Assembly (NCBI RefSeq): GCF_018304965.1
Contig: NZ_JAGQED010000009.1
Span: 62,001-126,000 of the forward strand
Direction of reading: 5' to 3'
DNA: 64,000 nt
From: Collimonas antrihumi
Lineage (GTDB): Bacteria > Pseudomonadota > Gammaproteobacteria > Burkholderiales > Burkholderiaceae_D
Part shown: positions 24,498-32,918 of the stretch, piece by piece
How positions within the stretch are numbered: the first letter of the stretch is position 1
How the letters are laid out: each line of letters opens with the position of its first letter
Notes under the pieces: generated by a model
Seen by the model: the letters and a program-made list of their open reading frames with translations, nothing else
Database searches by the model: none
What the model was told of the DNA's origin: nothing
Made by a program: the position numbers and the translations under genes

Positions 24498-24552
24498 ATC
24501 CGTGTTGGATCCGTGTTGGGTCCGTGTTTGATCCGCGTTTGATCCGTATTAT
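24498..24552. repeat. 11-bp tandem repeat, five units, between hdac-like and eamA genes
   Basis: Units ATCCGTGTTGG, ATCCGTGTTGG, GTCCGTGTTTG, ATCCGCGTTTG and ATCCGTATTAT run without gaps from next to the EamA start to inside the stop codon of the upstream deacetylase gene. The period equals about one helical turn. Confidence 0.9.
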
Positions 24553-25475
24553 GTAAGCAGTTGCGCTGCACCGTGCCGGCGCGCGAATTGCGCCGCAAGG
24601 GCGATAGTTTGCAGGTGGATCGCTACCGTGTCTTGTATATTCTTGCCATAGCCGCCGGCCATGGCGATTGCCACCGGTATGGCATGCTGGCTGGCGGTTC
24701 CCATCAGCATGGCGTCGCGCCGGGCCAGGCCGTCGAAACTCAGTTTCAGGCGCCCTAGCCTGTCACCCTCGTGCGGATCGGCGCCCGCCAGGAAAATAAT
24801 CAGCTGCGGCGAAAAGCGCGCCATCATGGTTGCCAGTGCATCCTGCAGTGCACTCAGATAAGCCTCGTCGCCGGTGCCATCTGCCAGCGCCACATCCAGA
24901 TCGCTACTTTCCTTGTCGAACGGATAATTGCGGGCGCCATGCAGCGACAGGGTAAAAATCGAATCGTCGTTAGCCAGGATCGATGCCGTGCCGTTGCCCT
25001 GGTGGACATCAAGGTCGACGATGGCGACCCGCTGTACCCGGCGCTCCGCCTGCATCAGCCGGGCCGCAATCGCAGCGTCGTTAAAGACGCAAAAGCCGAC
25101 GCCCTGATCGGCAAACGCATGATGGGTGCCGCCTGCCAAGTTGACCGCAATTCGCTCCGGCTCCGTCAGCGCCGCACGGCAGGCAGCGATAGTGGCGCCG
25201 GCGGAACGCCGCGAACGTTCCACCATCTGCGGCGTCCACGGAAAACCGATAGCTTTTTGTACATTTTCAGCCAAAGTGCCGTCGCTGACTGCGTTTATAT
25301 AGTGGGGATGATGGGCCAGAGCCAGTACGCCGTCGCTGGTGGTCGGCGCTTCGTGAAAATCGATATCGCTGATGCTTGCCAGCACGGCTTCATGGATGAG
25401 CCGGTACTTTTGCATTGGGAAGCGATGGCCGGCCGGCAAAGGCAACACGAAATGGTCGCTGTAGAAAGCTTTCAA
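24549..25475 (-). CDS. histone deacetylase-family amidohydrolase
   Basis: About 308-aa class II-like Zn amidohydrolase (HDAC/AcuC/acetylpolyamine amidohydrolase superfamily). Seen motifs: AGGTHHAFADQGVGFCVFND with the paired His, VAIVDLDVHQGNGTAS with the zinc Asp and His, LSLHGARNYPF, and the second zinc Asp in AGADPHEGDRLG. Family proteins usually begin LKAFYSDHFVLPLP; a TTG at 25475 gives that start. The frame stays open upstream to 25565 and would add a hydrophobic extension, so the start is uncertain. The substrate may be acetylated polyamines or proteins. Confidence 0.88.
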   Translation of the reverse strand: MKAFYSDHFVLPLPAGHRFPMQKYRLIHEAVLASISDIDFHEAPTTSDGVLALAHHPHYINAVSDGTLAENVQKAIGFPWTPQMVERSRRSAGATIAACRAALTEPERIAVNLAGGTHHAFADQGVGFCVFNDAAIAARLMQAERRVQRVAIVDLDVHQGNGTASILANDDSIFTLSLHGARNYPFDKESSDLDVALADGTGDEAYLSALQDALATMMARFSPQLIIFLAGADPHEGDRLGRLKLSFDGLARRDAMLMGTASQHAIPVAIAMAGGYGKNIQDTVAIHLQTIALAAQFARRHGAAQLLT

Positions 25476-25634
25476 GGTAAGCGCGGAGGTCTGGAAAAGA
25501 AGCGAGTAAAGAAGCAATACAGCAATCAGTCTACCATCAGGGAATAGCAACCACAGAATACTCAAAAAAACAACATTTCACCACGCTAATACCTTGATTT
25601 TATAAGCTTTAGTATAAACGACATAAACAATATA

Positions 25635-25703
25635 TTGCGGCGCACAAAAAATCTCTTGACACCGTTTCAGAATAATTTAGAATGAAATTGTTGCGTCGCA
25701 CAA
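25635..25703 (+). promoter_or_regulatory. phaP promoter flanked by paired operator-like repeats
   Basis: The -35 box is TTGACA (25656-25661) and the -10 box TAGAAT (25678-25683), 16 bp apart. The motif TTGCGNCGCACAA occurs twice, at 25635-25647 (G at N) and 25691-25703 (T at N), on each side of the promoter. Each contains the palindrome TGCGNCGCA. PhaR-type repressors control phasin genes from TGC-rich palindromes, so these are likely PhaR sites; this is inference. Confidence 0.7.
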
Positions 25704-25818
25704 TGTTCATTCAAGGCCACTGGCAGACGTAATCAACGGCTAGATCTTAGCCAACCCCTAAGTCACCCTATCGCTCTATTTTTTGTATTTTTTACAGTAT
25801 CGAATCCTAGGAGAAGCC

Positions 25819-26385
25819 ATGTCTACCGTTGCAGAACAATTTTCAGCCGCTACCAAAGCCAATTTCGAAGCTAATCTGGCCCTGTTCACCGATTTCACTA
25901 CCAAGGCATTTGCTGGCGTGGAAAAGCTGATCGACCTCAACCTGAGCGCCGCCAAGGCTTCGCTGGAAGAGTCGAACGCCACTACCCAGAAATTGTTTGC
26001 GGCTAAAGACCCACAAGAATTTTTCTCGCTGAGCGCAGCCCTGGCCCAGCCGAACACTGAAAAAGCCATCGCTTACGGTCGTCATTTCGCCAGCATCGCT
26101 TCCAGCACACAAGCTGAACTGACCAAGGCAGCGGAAGCGCAAGTTGCAGAAACCAAGCGTAAAGTCATCGAGTTCGTTGACCAGGCATCGAAAAACGTGC
26201 CGCCAGGCGCAGAAGGCGCAGTTGCTTTCGTCAAATCGGCAATCGGCAGCGCCAACGCCGGTTACGAACAGTTTGCCAAAAACACCAAGCAAGCTGTTGA
26301 AACCCTGGAAACCAACGTCAACAACGCTGTCGACCAATTGTCCCAAGCTGCTACCAAGACTGCAACTCGTTCGACCAAGAAGTAA
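25819..26385 (+). CDS. phaP: phasin, PHA granule-associated protein
   Basis: 188-aa phasin (TIGR01841/phasin_2 family) that coats polyhydroxyalkanoate granules and limits their coalescence. It is all-helical and amphipathic, starting MSTVAEQFSAATKANFEANL, with the conserved region LAQPNTEKAIAYGRHFASIAS and a Lys/Thr-rich basic tail (TKTATRSTKK). The ATG at 25819 follows AGGAGA; upstream in-frame codons are excluded. It is a monocistronic gene with its own promoter, putative PhaR sites and terminator, as expected for a strongly induced granule protein. No PHA synthase gene is in the window. Confidence 0.95.
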   Translation: MSTVAEQFSAATKANFEANLALFTDFTTKAFAGVEKLIDLNLSAAKASLEESNATTQKLFAAKDPQEFFSLSAALAQPNTEKAIAYGRHFASIASSTQAELTKAAEAQVAETKRKVIEFVDQASKNVPPGAEGAVAFVKSAIGSANAGYEQFAKNTKQAVETLETNVNNAVDQLSQAATKTATRSTKK

Positions 26386-26456
26386 TGTGTAAAACAGGCG
26401 TGTCTGGCGCGCCTGACTGAATCTCCTCGGTATCCGGCAACGCCGGTATCGTTATT

Positions 26457-26483
26457 TACCCCGGATTACCGGGGTATTTTTTT
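26457..26483 (+). terminator. Rho-independent terminator after phaP
   Basis: Stem TACCCCGG / CCGGGGTA with an ATTA loop followed by seven T residues, about 70 bases after the phaP stop. Confidence 0.92.
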
Positions 26484-26520
26484 GCCTGGAAGATTTGTCT
26501 ATCCGTGGCACCACGGCGAC

Positions 26521-26549
26521 CGCGTGGGCAAAAAAATTGCCCACCCTAT
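26521..26549. repeat. GTAGGGTGGGC repeat, short inverted copy
   Basis: CGCGTGGGCAAAAAAATTGCCCACCCTAT, one half of the long form in reverse orientation, lying between the phaP terminator and the end of the DUF349 gene. Confidence 0.75.
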
Positions 26550-26562
26550 CCATCGGAGAGGT

Positions 26563-29127
26563 TTAGGGTTTGATCTGGGCCACCAGTTTCAACAGCCGTT
26601 GCAGCGTCGGCTCGTCCATCAAGGCCGGCAAGTTGCAAATATACAACAACTGCTGCTCGATATTTCTCGCTGAACCGCCCGCCTTCAATGACGCTTGCAA
26701 CACCTCAACCTGCAATTGCAAACGTTCGCGCGCGAGCGCTGCAGGGCTTTCTATTCCAGCCAGGATTTCAGCACGCAACAACTCCTGTTGTAACGCAGGG
26801 CGCTGGGTTTCAAGAGTAGCCGCGTAGTTGTCGCTATTCTGCAACGCCCGTTCGAAACGCGCCGCGATGACTTTTTCAAACGCCGGGGCCAGCTTCGGCA
26901 ATGCTTGCCAGCTATTGCGCCAGCCAGATTCGGCCTGGGTTCCTGCGGAACCGGTATCTGTGTCGGCGATGCTTGCTTCAACTTGCTGACACAAAATCAA
27001 TTTATCGCGCAAGGCGCCGGCTTGCGCCAGCGCCGCCTGCTGCCGACTCTGGTCGAGCCGCGCCTGCAGCGCCCCGAGCGCGGCCTGGAAGCGCGCATCA
27101 ATCTGCGCCTGAACCGCACGCGGCACCTGTCCGCTGCGCGCCCATTCTTGCTGGGCTTGCTGCAGGATTATCGGTAATTCCGCCTCCGGCCGGTCTAGCG
27201 CTGCTTCCAGCAACGCGCATTGCTCTTCGCGCTGATGCAGGTTGTCGCGGCGTTCGGCGTCGGCGCTTGATGCGGCCTCCTTGCGTTGGGCGAAGATGGC
27301 GTCGCATGCGCTGCGGAAACGCAGCCACAGTTCCTGCTCATGCTGCCGCGGCAAAGGCAGCGCCTTGGCTTGCTCTTGCCAGCGTTGTTGCAATTCTTTC
27401 ACACGCTCAGCCGTATCGCGCTGGTTGGCGGGCAGCTGCGCGGCTTCGGTGATTAACTTTTCTCGCCGGGCGATTTCGATATCTTGTTGCTGCGCCAACG
27501 GCGCCAGCAAGGTTTCGATGGCGCTGGCAAAACTGCTGTCGAGTGCCTTTTTCTCACTACGATTGATCGGTCCCAGGTTCTTCCATGCCTGTTGTTTTTG
27601 CTGACAATACTGGGCGACGGCTTTCCAGTCCGGCGCCACCTCCGCCGACAGCGTCGCTTGTGCATACTGTTGCACCTCATCGATCAAAGTGCGTGCATTG
27701 GTTTGATTGGCTTGCCGTTGTTCAGCCTGTTGCTGGAAGTGTGCAGCGACTGGCGCATAGGCGTTAGTGCAAGCCGCGTCAAATCCCTCCCACAAGATTT
27801 TCGGTGCGGGTCCGGAATTGCCATCCAGCGACTTCCAGCGTGCCCGCAGGCTGCCGATTTTTTTTGCGAGTTCGGCTGGCGCCAGTGCCTGCTGCGGCAA
27901 TTCCTGTGCGGCCTTGGTCAACTCTTCGCGCGAGACATTACCACCCCAGCGCGCCCAGCCTTGCAATCGGGTCAACTCGCCACGCGCTTGCACCAGGCGA
28001 CTGTTTTGGGTTGCGCTCGGCTTGTGCAACTTGAAATCGATGGCGCGCAATATCTTGTCGAAATCCATCGCCACTTGCAATGCGCCATCTTCCAGGGCTT
28101 TTTCAAGGCCATCCAAAGCTTCGGCGATTTGCGGGCGCTCGGTTGTCTCCGCCGCCTCGGTTGCTGCGGCCGATGCGGCGGGAGCAAGAATCTTTTGCGG
28201 TTTGACAGGCACTATCGTATGTTGCTTCAACAGCGCCTGATAGCGTTGCTCCAAACCGTCGTCAAGTAGCGCCGCGGGCAATTTTGGCAATGCCGACCAG
28301 TTGGCTTTCAGCGTATCCGGATTCAACGCCTCGGTGGCCGTTTCCCAGTTTGCCAGCGCTTCGTTACGCGCCTGCAGAGCGGATTGATGCTGTTGCAAAG
28401 TCGACAGCAGTTGGCGTAACCCCTGGGCTTCCTGCGTGAACTCTGCCGCCAGATGACGCGGCACGCTCAACGCTTCCGCGTGACCGGCGCAGATTGCCAT
28501 TTGCGATTCCAATGCATCCAGCTCCTGCTCGAGCTGGGGCGTAATGGCCATCGTCGTTTTAGCCTGTGAGTGCAGCGTGCGCACACTGTTCAATGAGCCG
28601 ATAGCGCTGCGTTGCAAGTCGGCCTGCGCTGTCAAACGATCGGCGAGTGCGGCACGCAGTTGCGTAAACTGTTGCAGTAATTCGGCTGGCACATCCTTGG
28701 CGTCCCAGCCACGGTCCAGTTCTGCAACCTGATTCGGCATCAGCTGCTGCTCTTGTTGCAAGCGCTGCGCCTGCGCCACGGATGCGGCCGCCCTGTCGGC
28801 GATCAATTGCTGCTGACGCTCGCTGTCCAGCCGTCCCTGCATTAGTTTGGCAACCCGTCTGTCGGTATTGCGGCATGCCTGCAGCACTTGTTCCAAAGCT
28901 GCGCGTGACTGCACCTGCTGTGCCGCACACAAGCGCGCATCGGCAAACGTCGATTGCAAAATGAACGCGACCGCCGCAGCTTCGTCTGGCAAGGCCTGTG
29001 CCTGTTGCAACGCTTGCTGCCGAGACTGGTCGGACACTTGCTTGGCTTCGGCACGCAATGCGGCCTGGGGCGCTACGACCGGTTGTGGCGCATTACGATC
29101 AGCGCGTTTAAAGAGGAATCCGAACAT
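26563..29127 (-). CDS. DUF349 domain protein, large helical
   Basis: 854-aa protein rich in Gln, Ala and Leu, almost entirely predicted alpha-helix or coiled coil, with several DUF349 repeats. These are helical units with conserved Trp at their centres, for example LQGWARWGGNV, PDWKAVAQYCQQKQQAWKNLG and RVKELQQRWQEQAKALP. No signal peptide or membrane segment is seen, so it is probably cytoplasmic. The biochemical role of DUF349 proteins is not established. The gene stands alone between phaP and the CinA-like gene. Confidence 0.85.
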   Translation of the reverse strand: MFGFLFKRADRNAPQPVVAPQAALRAEAKQVSDQSRQQALQQAQALPDEAAAVAFILQSTFADARLCAAQQVQSRAALEQVLQACRNTDRRVAKLMQGRLDSERQQQLIADRAAASVAQAQRLQQEQQLMPNQVAELDRGWDAKDVPAELLQQFTQLRAALADRLTAQADLQRSAIGSLNSVRTLHSQAKTTMAITPQLEQELDALESQMAICAGHAEALSVPRHLAAEFTQEAQGLRQLLSTLQQHQSALQARNEALANWETATEALNPDTLKANWSALPKLPAALLDDGLEQRYQALLKQHTIVPVKPQKILAPAASAAATEAAETTERPQIAEALDGLEKALEDGALQVAMDFDKILRAIDFKLHKPSATQNSRLVQARGELTRLQGWARWGGNVSREELTKAAQELPQQALAPAELAKKIGSLRARWKSLDGNSGPAPKILWEGFDAACTNAYAPVAAHFQQQAEQRQANQTNARTLIDEVQQYAQATLSAEVAPDWKAVAQYCQQKQQAWKNLGPINRSEKKALDSSFASAIETLLAPLAQQQDIEIARREKLITEAAQLPANQRDTAERVKELQQRWQEQAKALPLPRQHEQELWLRFRSACDAIFAQRKEAASSADAERRDNLHQREEQCALLEAALDRPEAELPIILQQAQQEWARSGQVPRAVQAQIDARFQAALGALQARLDQSRQQAALAQAGALRDKLILCQQVEASIADTDTGSAGTQAESGWRNSWQALPKLAPAFEKVIAARFERALQNSDNYAATLETQRPALQQELLRAEILAGIESPAALARERLQLQVEVLQASLKAGGSARNIEQQLLYICNLPALMDEPTLQRLLKLVAQIKP

Positions 29128-29238
29128 GTGATATCAATCAGATGGAAGCAGATTGCCGTTAATCGCTAGCGGCAAACGCTTTGGTTAAGTGAGAAGTAGC
29201 GAGAATAAATTGGAATAGAAAATGGCTCCGTCCGGCCA

Positions 29239-30039
29239 CTAAGCCGGCCGGTACTCTGCCTTAAGCTGATCGAGGCCGGACAGCATTTTCTTGAATGCTG
29301 CTGCGCTCTGCACCGGTTCACCCTTTACGCCGAGATCGATGTGACGCCGGGTGTTGGCATCGCCAACGTGCGGCAGGCTGAATACCTTAACCAAGGGAAA
29401 TTCCATCTCGATGGCTTCCATCAGCGGTGTCAGAGTCGACTCCATGGCTTCGAACACCAGCACCGATTGCTCCAGCTGCGGATTCTGATGGAATCGGTCT
29501 GCGTAATACGTATCCAGTACCCACTCGAACATGGGCCAGGCCATCACCGGAAAACCCGGCGCAAAATAATGTGCGCCCGCGCCTTGGTGCGGCACCGAAA
29601 AACCAGGAATCTTGTTAAACGGATTGGGAATGATGGCGGCGCCCTGCGGAAACTCGCCCATCTTCAGCCGGTGCAGGTTATCGGGCGTGTCGTAGTCAGG
29701 TTCCGACCCGGCGTCGCGCGCGGTGTCGGCAATCCGTTCACGGATTTTCTCGCGCGCTTCCGGATGCAATACCAGCGGCACGCCAAGCGCCGCCGCTGCA
29801 CATTGACGCGTGTGATCGTCTGGCGTGGCGCCGATGCCGCCGGTACAAAACACGATATCGTCGCTGGCGAATGTACGTTTCAGCGTCGCCGTAATGCGGG
29901 CCGGATCGTCGCCTATGTATTCTGCCCAGTCCAGGCTTAAACCGCGGGCGGAAAGCATTTCCAGTATTTTCGGAAAGTGTTTATCGACTCGCCTGCCTGA
30001 CAGGATTTCGTCGCCGATGATGATAAGTCCGATTGCCAT
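29239..30039 (-). CDS. CinA-like molybdopterin-binding domain protein
   Basis: 266-aa protein made of the MoaB/Mog-like (MoCF_biosynth) domain that forms the N-terminal half of competence/damage-inducible protein CinA. Typical parts: IIIGDEILSGRRVDKHFP, FCTGGIGATPDDHTRQ and GFPVMAWPMFEW. The C-terminal nicotinamide-nucleotide amidase domain of full CinA is absent, so this is the short family of unclear function, possibly ADP-ribose or nucleotide-sugar pyrophosphatase-like. It is a single gene with no partners visible. Confidence 0.88.
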   Translation of the reverse strand: MAIGLIIIGDEILSGRRVDKHFPKILEMLSARGLSLDWAEYIGDDPARITATLKRTFASDDIVFCTGGIGATPDDHTRQCAAAALGVPLVLHPEAREKIRERIADTARDAGSEPDYDTPDNLHRLKMGEFPQGAAIIPNPFNKIPGFSVPHQGAGAHYFAPGFPVMAWPMFEWVLDTYYADRFHQNPQLEQSVLVFEAMESTLTPLMEAIEMEFPLVKVFSLPHVGDANTRRHIDLGVKGEPVQSAAAFKKMLSGLDQLKAEYRPA

Positions 30040-30175
30040 GGGGATCGCCGCTTATTTGAAGATGAGCTGAAGATGAGTAGAAATATGTAGCAGAAAGATA
30101 ATAAATCTGGGAATAACGCTAAGGTATTCTATACAAATCTTAACTCCGAATCGAATCTTTACCGGCACATCAAAC

Positions 30176-31060
30176 CTAATCCGGCGACGATGTATCCGTA
30201 GCATCGGACAATTGGTGAATCACCCGGCTGTCGTGACGCTCAGCGATAATGATAGCAGCCTCGCCCGCCGCCCGATATTTGGCCAGCGCCGCCAGGCAAT
30301 AATACTCAAACCACAAACCGGTGAATACAAAAACCAGAACGTAGAGCCAGATGGAACCGGCTGCCAGCAAGGGGAAAATCACCAGCCACAAAGCGCCACC
30401 CAGCCACAATATGGTTGGCGCCGCCCCCATGGCGCCGGCAATCACGCCGATAAGCAACAAAGGCCAGCGATGAATCCGTAGCAGCGCCCGCATTTCTTCC
30501 TTGTCGGCATGCGCTGCCAAGGCTTCATAGGCGAACACCCGATACGTCAGCCAGCCCCACAATACCAGCGGGATCAGGAAGGCGAACGGCGGTATCAGCC
30601 ACAGCGGCAAAGTCACCAGCCACAATACGCAAAACAACAGGAAGGCGGTGAACGAAGTCCACACGCTGCCAAGCACCGAGCCACCCTTGCGCTGCTCTAG
30701 CTCAGGGAAGTGACGGCGGCCGACGTGGCGCGCAGTTGCCGGCAAGGCAAACGCACCGACGAACAGCAAGGCGGTCAGAATCATCAGCGGCAGCAGAGCC
30801 CACAATGCCAGCCACGGCACGATAACGGTCTTGAGCGCGCCCAGGCCGAGCCAGGCGGGGACGTAGTTGGCGATGCCCCAGCCATCGTTGCTGGCAAAAT
30901 AATTCTTTTGCAGCCAATCGATCATCGGTTGCAAACCCCACCACAGGGCCAGCCCCCAGATCAGCACCGACAACACAAATGGCAAGAAAGTCAGCATCAG
31001 CATGCGGTAATGCAGTTGCGACAATAAAGCCCGGCCGAAGGCTACCAGTACCGGGCGCAT
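30176..31060 (-). CDS. EI24/CysZ-like inner-membrane protein
   Basis: 294-aa multi-pass membrane protein of the EI24 (PF07264) family, related to the sulfate transporter CysZ. It has about five to six hydrophobic segments (for example LTFLPFVLSVLIWGLALWWG, LALWALLPLMILTALLFVGAFAL, AFLLFCVLWLVTLPLWLIPP). It is the last gene of a four-gene leftward operon. Its ATG overlaps the upstream sterol-desaturase stop as TGATG. Substrate or function in this context is unknown; sulfate transport is not indicated by its neighbours. Confidence 0.82.
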   Translation of the reverse strand: MRPVLVAFGRALLSQLHYRMLMLTFLPFVLSVLIWGLALWWGLQPMIDWLQKNYFASNDGWGIANYVPAWLGLGALKTVIVPWLALWALLPLMILTALLFVGAFALPATARHVGRRHFPELEQRKGGSVLGSVWTSFTAFLLFCVLWLVTLPLWLIPPFAFLIPLVLWGWLTYRVFAYEALAAHADKEEMRALLRIHRWPLLLIGVIAGAMGAAPTILWLGGALWLVIFPLLAAGSIWLYVLVFVFTGLWFEYYCLAALAKYRAAGEAAIIIAERHDSRVIHQLSDATDTSSPD

Positions 31061-32046
31061 CAGCGGGACGGCTTTCTGGCAAATTCAACCATGCGCTTCA
31101 GGCCCAGCCATTGCTGCGACCAGAAACCGCGGCCATAGTCGCGGGCCGGCCTGCTTGCCGTCGGCAACTGGTCGCGCACCCCGGTATGTTCGAAGGTCTT
31201 GCCGAACCAGGCGCTGCGAAACAAGAGATCCCAGAACGCAAACAGCACGCCGAAATTATGGCCGCCCAATGTGCCCCGCCCTTTGCTTTCATGGCCGATG
31301 CCGATTGCGTGGTGCCAGCGATGAAAGCGCGGCGAGACGACAATGGCGTCGCCCAAACGGCCAAAGTGAATGCGCACATTGGCATGTTGCAGACTTTGCA
31401 ACATGCGCGTGACTGACACCAGCAGCACGTATTGTGCGGGTTCGACGCCGATCGCCAGCGCTACCAGGGCCAGCACGACATCGTGAATCAACCCATCCAG
31501 CAGATGATTGCGATCGTCGCTCCACAGGTTCATGTTTTGCTGGCTGTGATGCAAGCTGTGCAAACCCCATAACCAGCCGACATTGTGCTGCGCGCGGTGA
31601 TACCAGTATTCGCACAGGTCGAGCACCAGCAGATACATCAGGAAGGTAATCAAAGGCTGGTCGGTAAAACCTGGCAACAGGTTTTCCAGGTTGAACGGGT
31701 TGAGCCCCTGCAGGTGCAACACCTCAGTGACTTTTGCCATCAGCGGATCGACCAGGAAAAACACCAGCAACGAAAAAGCACCGAGACGGTATAACACGGT
31801 ATAAATGAAATCGGTCCAGCGTGCGCGGCGGTCGGTAAAGGCATGTACTGGAATCACCGCTTCCAGCGGCCGCAGGATGAGAAACAGGACGATCAACTCG
31901 CAGACGCCGATCAGGAACCATTCAGTGCCATCGAAGGCGTCTTCCAGATATTCGCTAAAACCTGCATGAAACATGAGCGGCTGCACCACGGCCTGGAACA
32001 GCCAGGCCTGGGCGCTTGCAAACCAGTCCACCAAGGTATTTATCAT
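31060..32046 (-). CDS. sterol desaturase/fatty acid hydroxylase-family membrane protein
   Basis: 328-aa di-iron membrane hydroxylase or desaturase (FA_hydroxylase PF04116). Four or more membrane segments surround the His clusters YHRAQH, HSLHHSQQN and FHRWHHAIG, which match the HxxxH/HxxHH pattern of the family. Bacterial relatives modify membrane lipids such as ornithine lipids, hopanoids or fatty acids; the actual substrate is unknown. Its start overlaps the polysaccharide deacetylase stop (ATGA) and its stop overlaps the EI24 start, so translation is coupled. Confidence 0.9.
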   Translation of the reverse strand: MINTLVDWFASAQAWLFQAVVQPLMFHAGFSEYLEDAFDGTEWFLIGVCELIVLFLILRPLEAVIPVHAFTDRRARWTDFIYTVLYRLGAFSLLVFFLVDPLMAKVTEVLHLQGLNPFNLENLLPGFTDQPLITFLMYLLVLDLCEYWYHRAQHNVGWLWGLHSLHHSQQNMNLWSDDRNHLLDGLIHDVVLALVALAIGVEPAQYVLLVSVTRMLQSLQHANVRIHFGRLGDAIVVSPRFHRWHHAIGIGHESKGRGTLGGHNFGVLFAFWDLLFRSAWFGKTFEHTGVRDQLPTASRPARDYGRGFWSQQWLGLKRMVEFARKPSR

Positions 32047-32918
32047 GATGCCTTACGCGCCTTTCCTGCTTTAGTCTCGGCGACCGGCCCTTTCAAGTTG
32101 CCCTTGTAGGCCGGATGGTCGCGCAGCGTCGCAAAACAGAAACCCTTTTTCTCCAAGCCGCTGATCAAGGGTTCCAGCACCGCCGGCGCCCAAGGATCCT
32201 TGCGTGACCAGATTCCCAGATGCGCCATGACGATATCACCATCCTTGAGATTTTTCAGCATGCGTTCCAGCAGCATCTGATTCGGCCATTTATCGCTGGG
32301 CAGTTCGTCACCGGAGAAACCTGCTTCGGCCCATGCCACATGCTTGTAGCCGCAGGCCTCTCCTGCCGCCAGCGTGTGCGGTGTCAGATGGCCACCGGGA
32401 GTGCGCCAGAAACGGTCGATATGGGTACCGGTGAGAGTTTGGAAACGCTGGTCGACGCGATTGAGTTCGTCGCAATATTGCTGCGGTGTCCAGGCCAGCA
32501 GCTTGCCTCCATTGGCGCCGAACTGCGGCTTCACTTCGATCTTGCCATCGGCCAGGTCGCGCTTGGCGTAGACATGATCGAAAGTATGGGTACCGAACGC
32601 ATGGCCGTCAGCCACCAGCGATTTCCAGAACGGCGCCCAGGCAGGGTCTAGCGTGTAATCGCCATTCACGGTTTTTTCATTGGCCATGAAAAAAGTGGCC
32701 TTGATGTGATGCCGCCTCAGGGTCTGGGCGATGTACTCGGCTTGCGACTGGCTGCCAGTATCGAAACTCAGGTAAAGCGTGCCGCTGCTGCATGCTTTGG
32801 GCGATTGTGCCGATTGTGCCAGTGACAGCGTGGCCGGCGCCAATGTTGCCAGTGCCACGGCTGCCGCCAATAAACTATGCCGGGTTGCGGGAAACACGCA
32901 GGGAAACATATGCTTCAC
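32043..32918 (-). CDS. polysaccharide deacetylase-family (CE4) exported protein
   Basis: 291-aa exported carbohydrate esterase-4 protein. A signal peptide ends near LSLAQSAQ. The NodB fold has motif 1 YLSFDTGSQ (second Asp of the usual FDD is Thr), motif 2 HTFDH (zinc histidines) and motif 3 WRTPGGH. The FDTG form recurs in related betaproteobacterial proteins as far as I recall, so it may be a family trait rather than decay. It is coupled by 4-bp overlaps to the beta-propeller gene upstream and the sterol-desaturase-like gene downstream. It is expected to act on a periplasmic polymer or glycolipid. Confidence 0.88.
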   Translation of the reverse strand: MKHMFPCVFPATRHSLLAAAVALATLAPATLSLAQSAQSPKACSSGTLYLSFDTGSQSQAEYIAQTLRRHHIKATFFMANEKTVNGDYTLDPAWAPFWKSLVADGHAFGTHTFDHVYAKRDLADGKIEVKPQFGANGGKLLAWTPQQYCDELNRVDQRFQTLTGTHIDRFWRTPGGHLTPHTLAAGEACGYKHVAWAEAGFSGDELPSDKWPNQMLLERMLKNLKDGDIVMAHLGIWSRKDPWAPAVLEPLISGLEKKGFCFATLRDHPAYKGNLKGPVAETKAGKARKAS

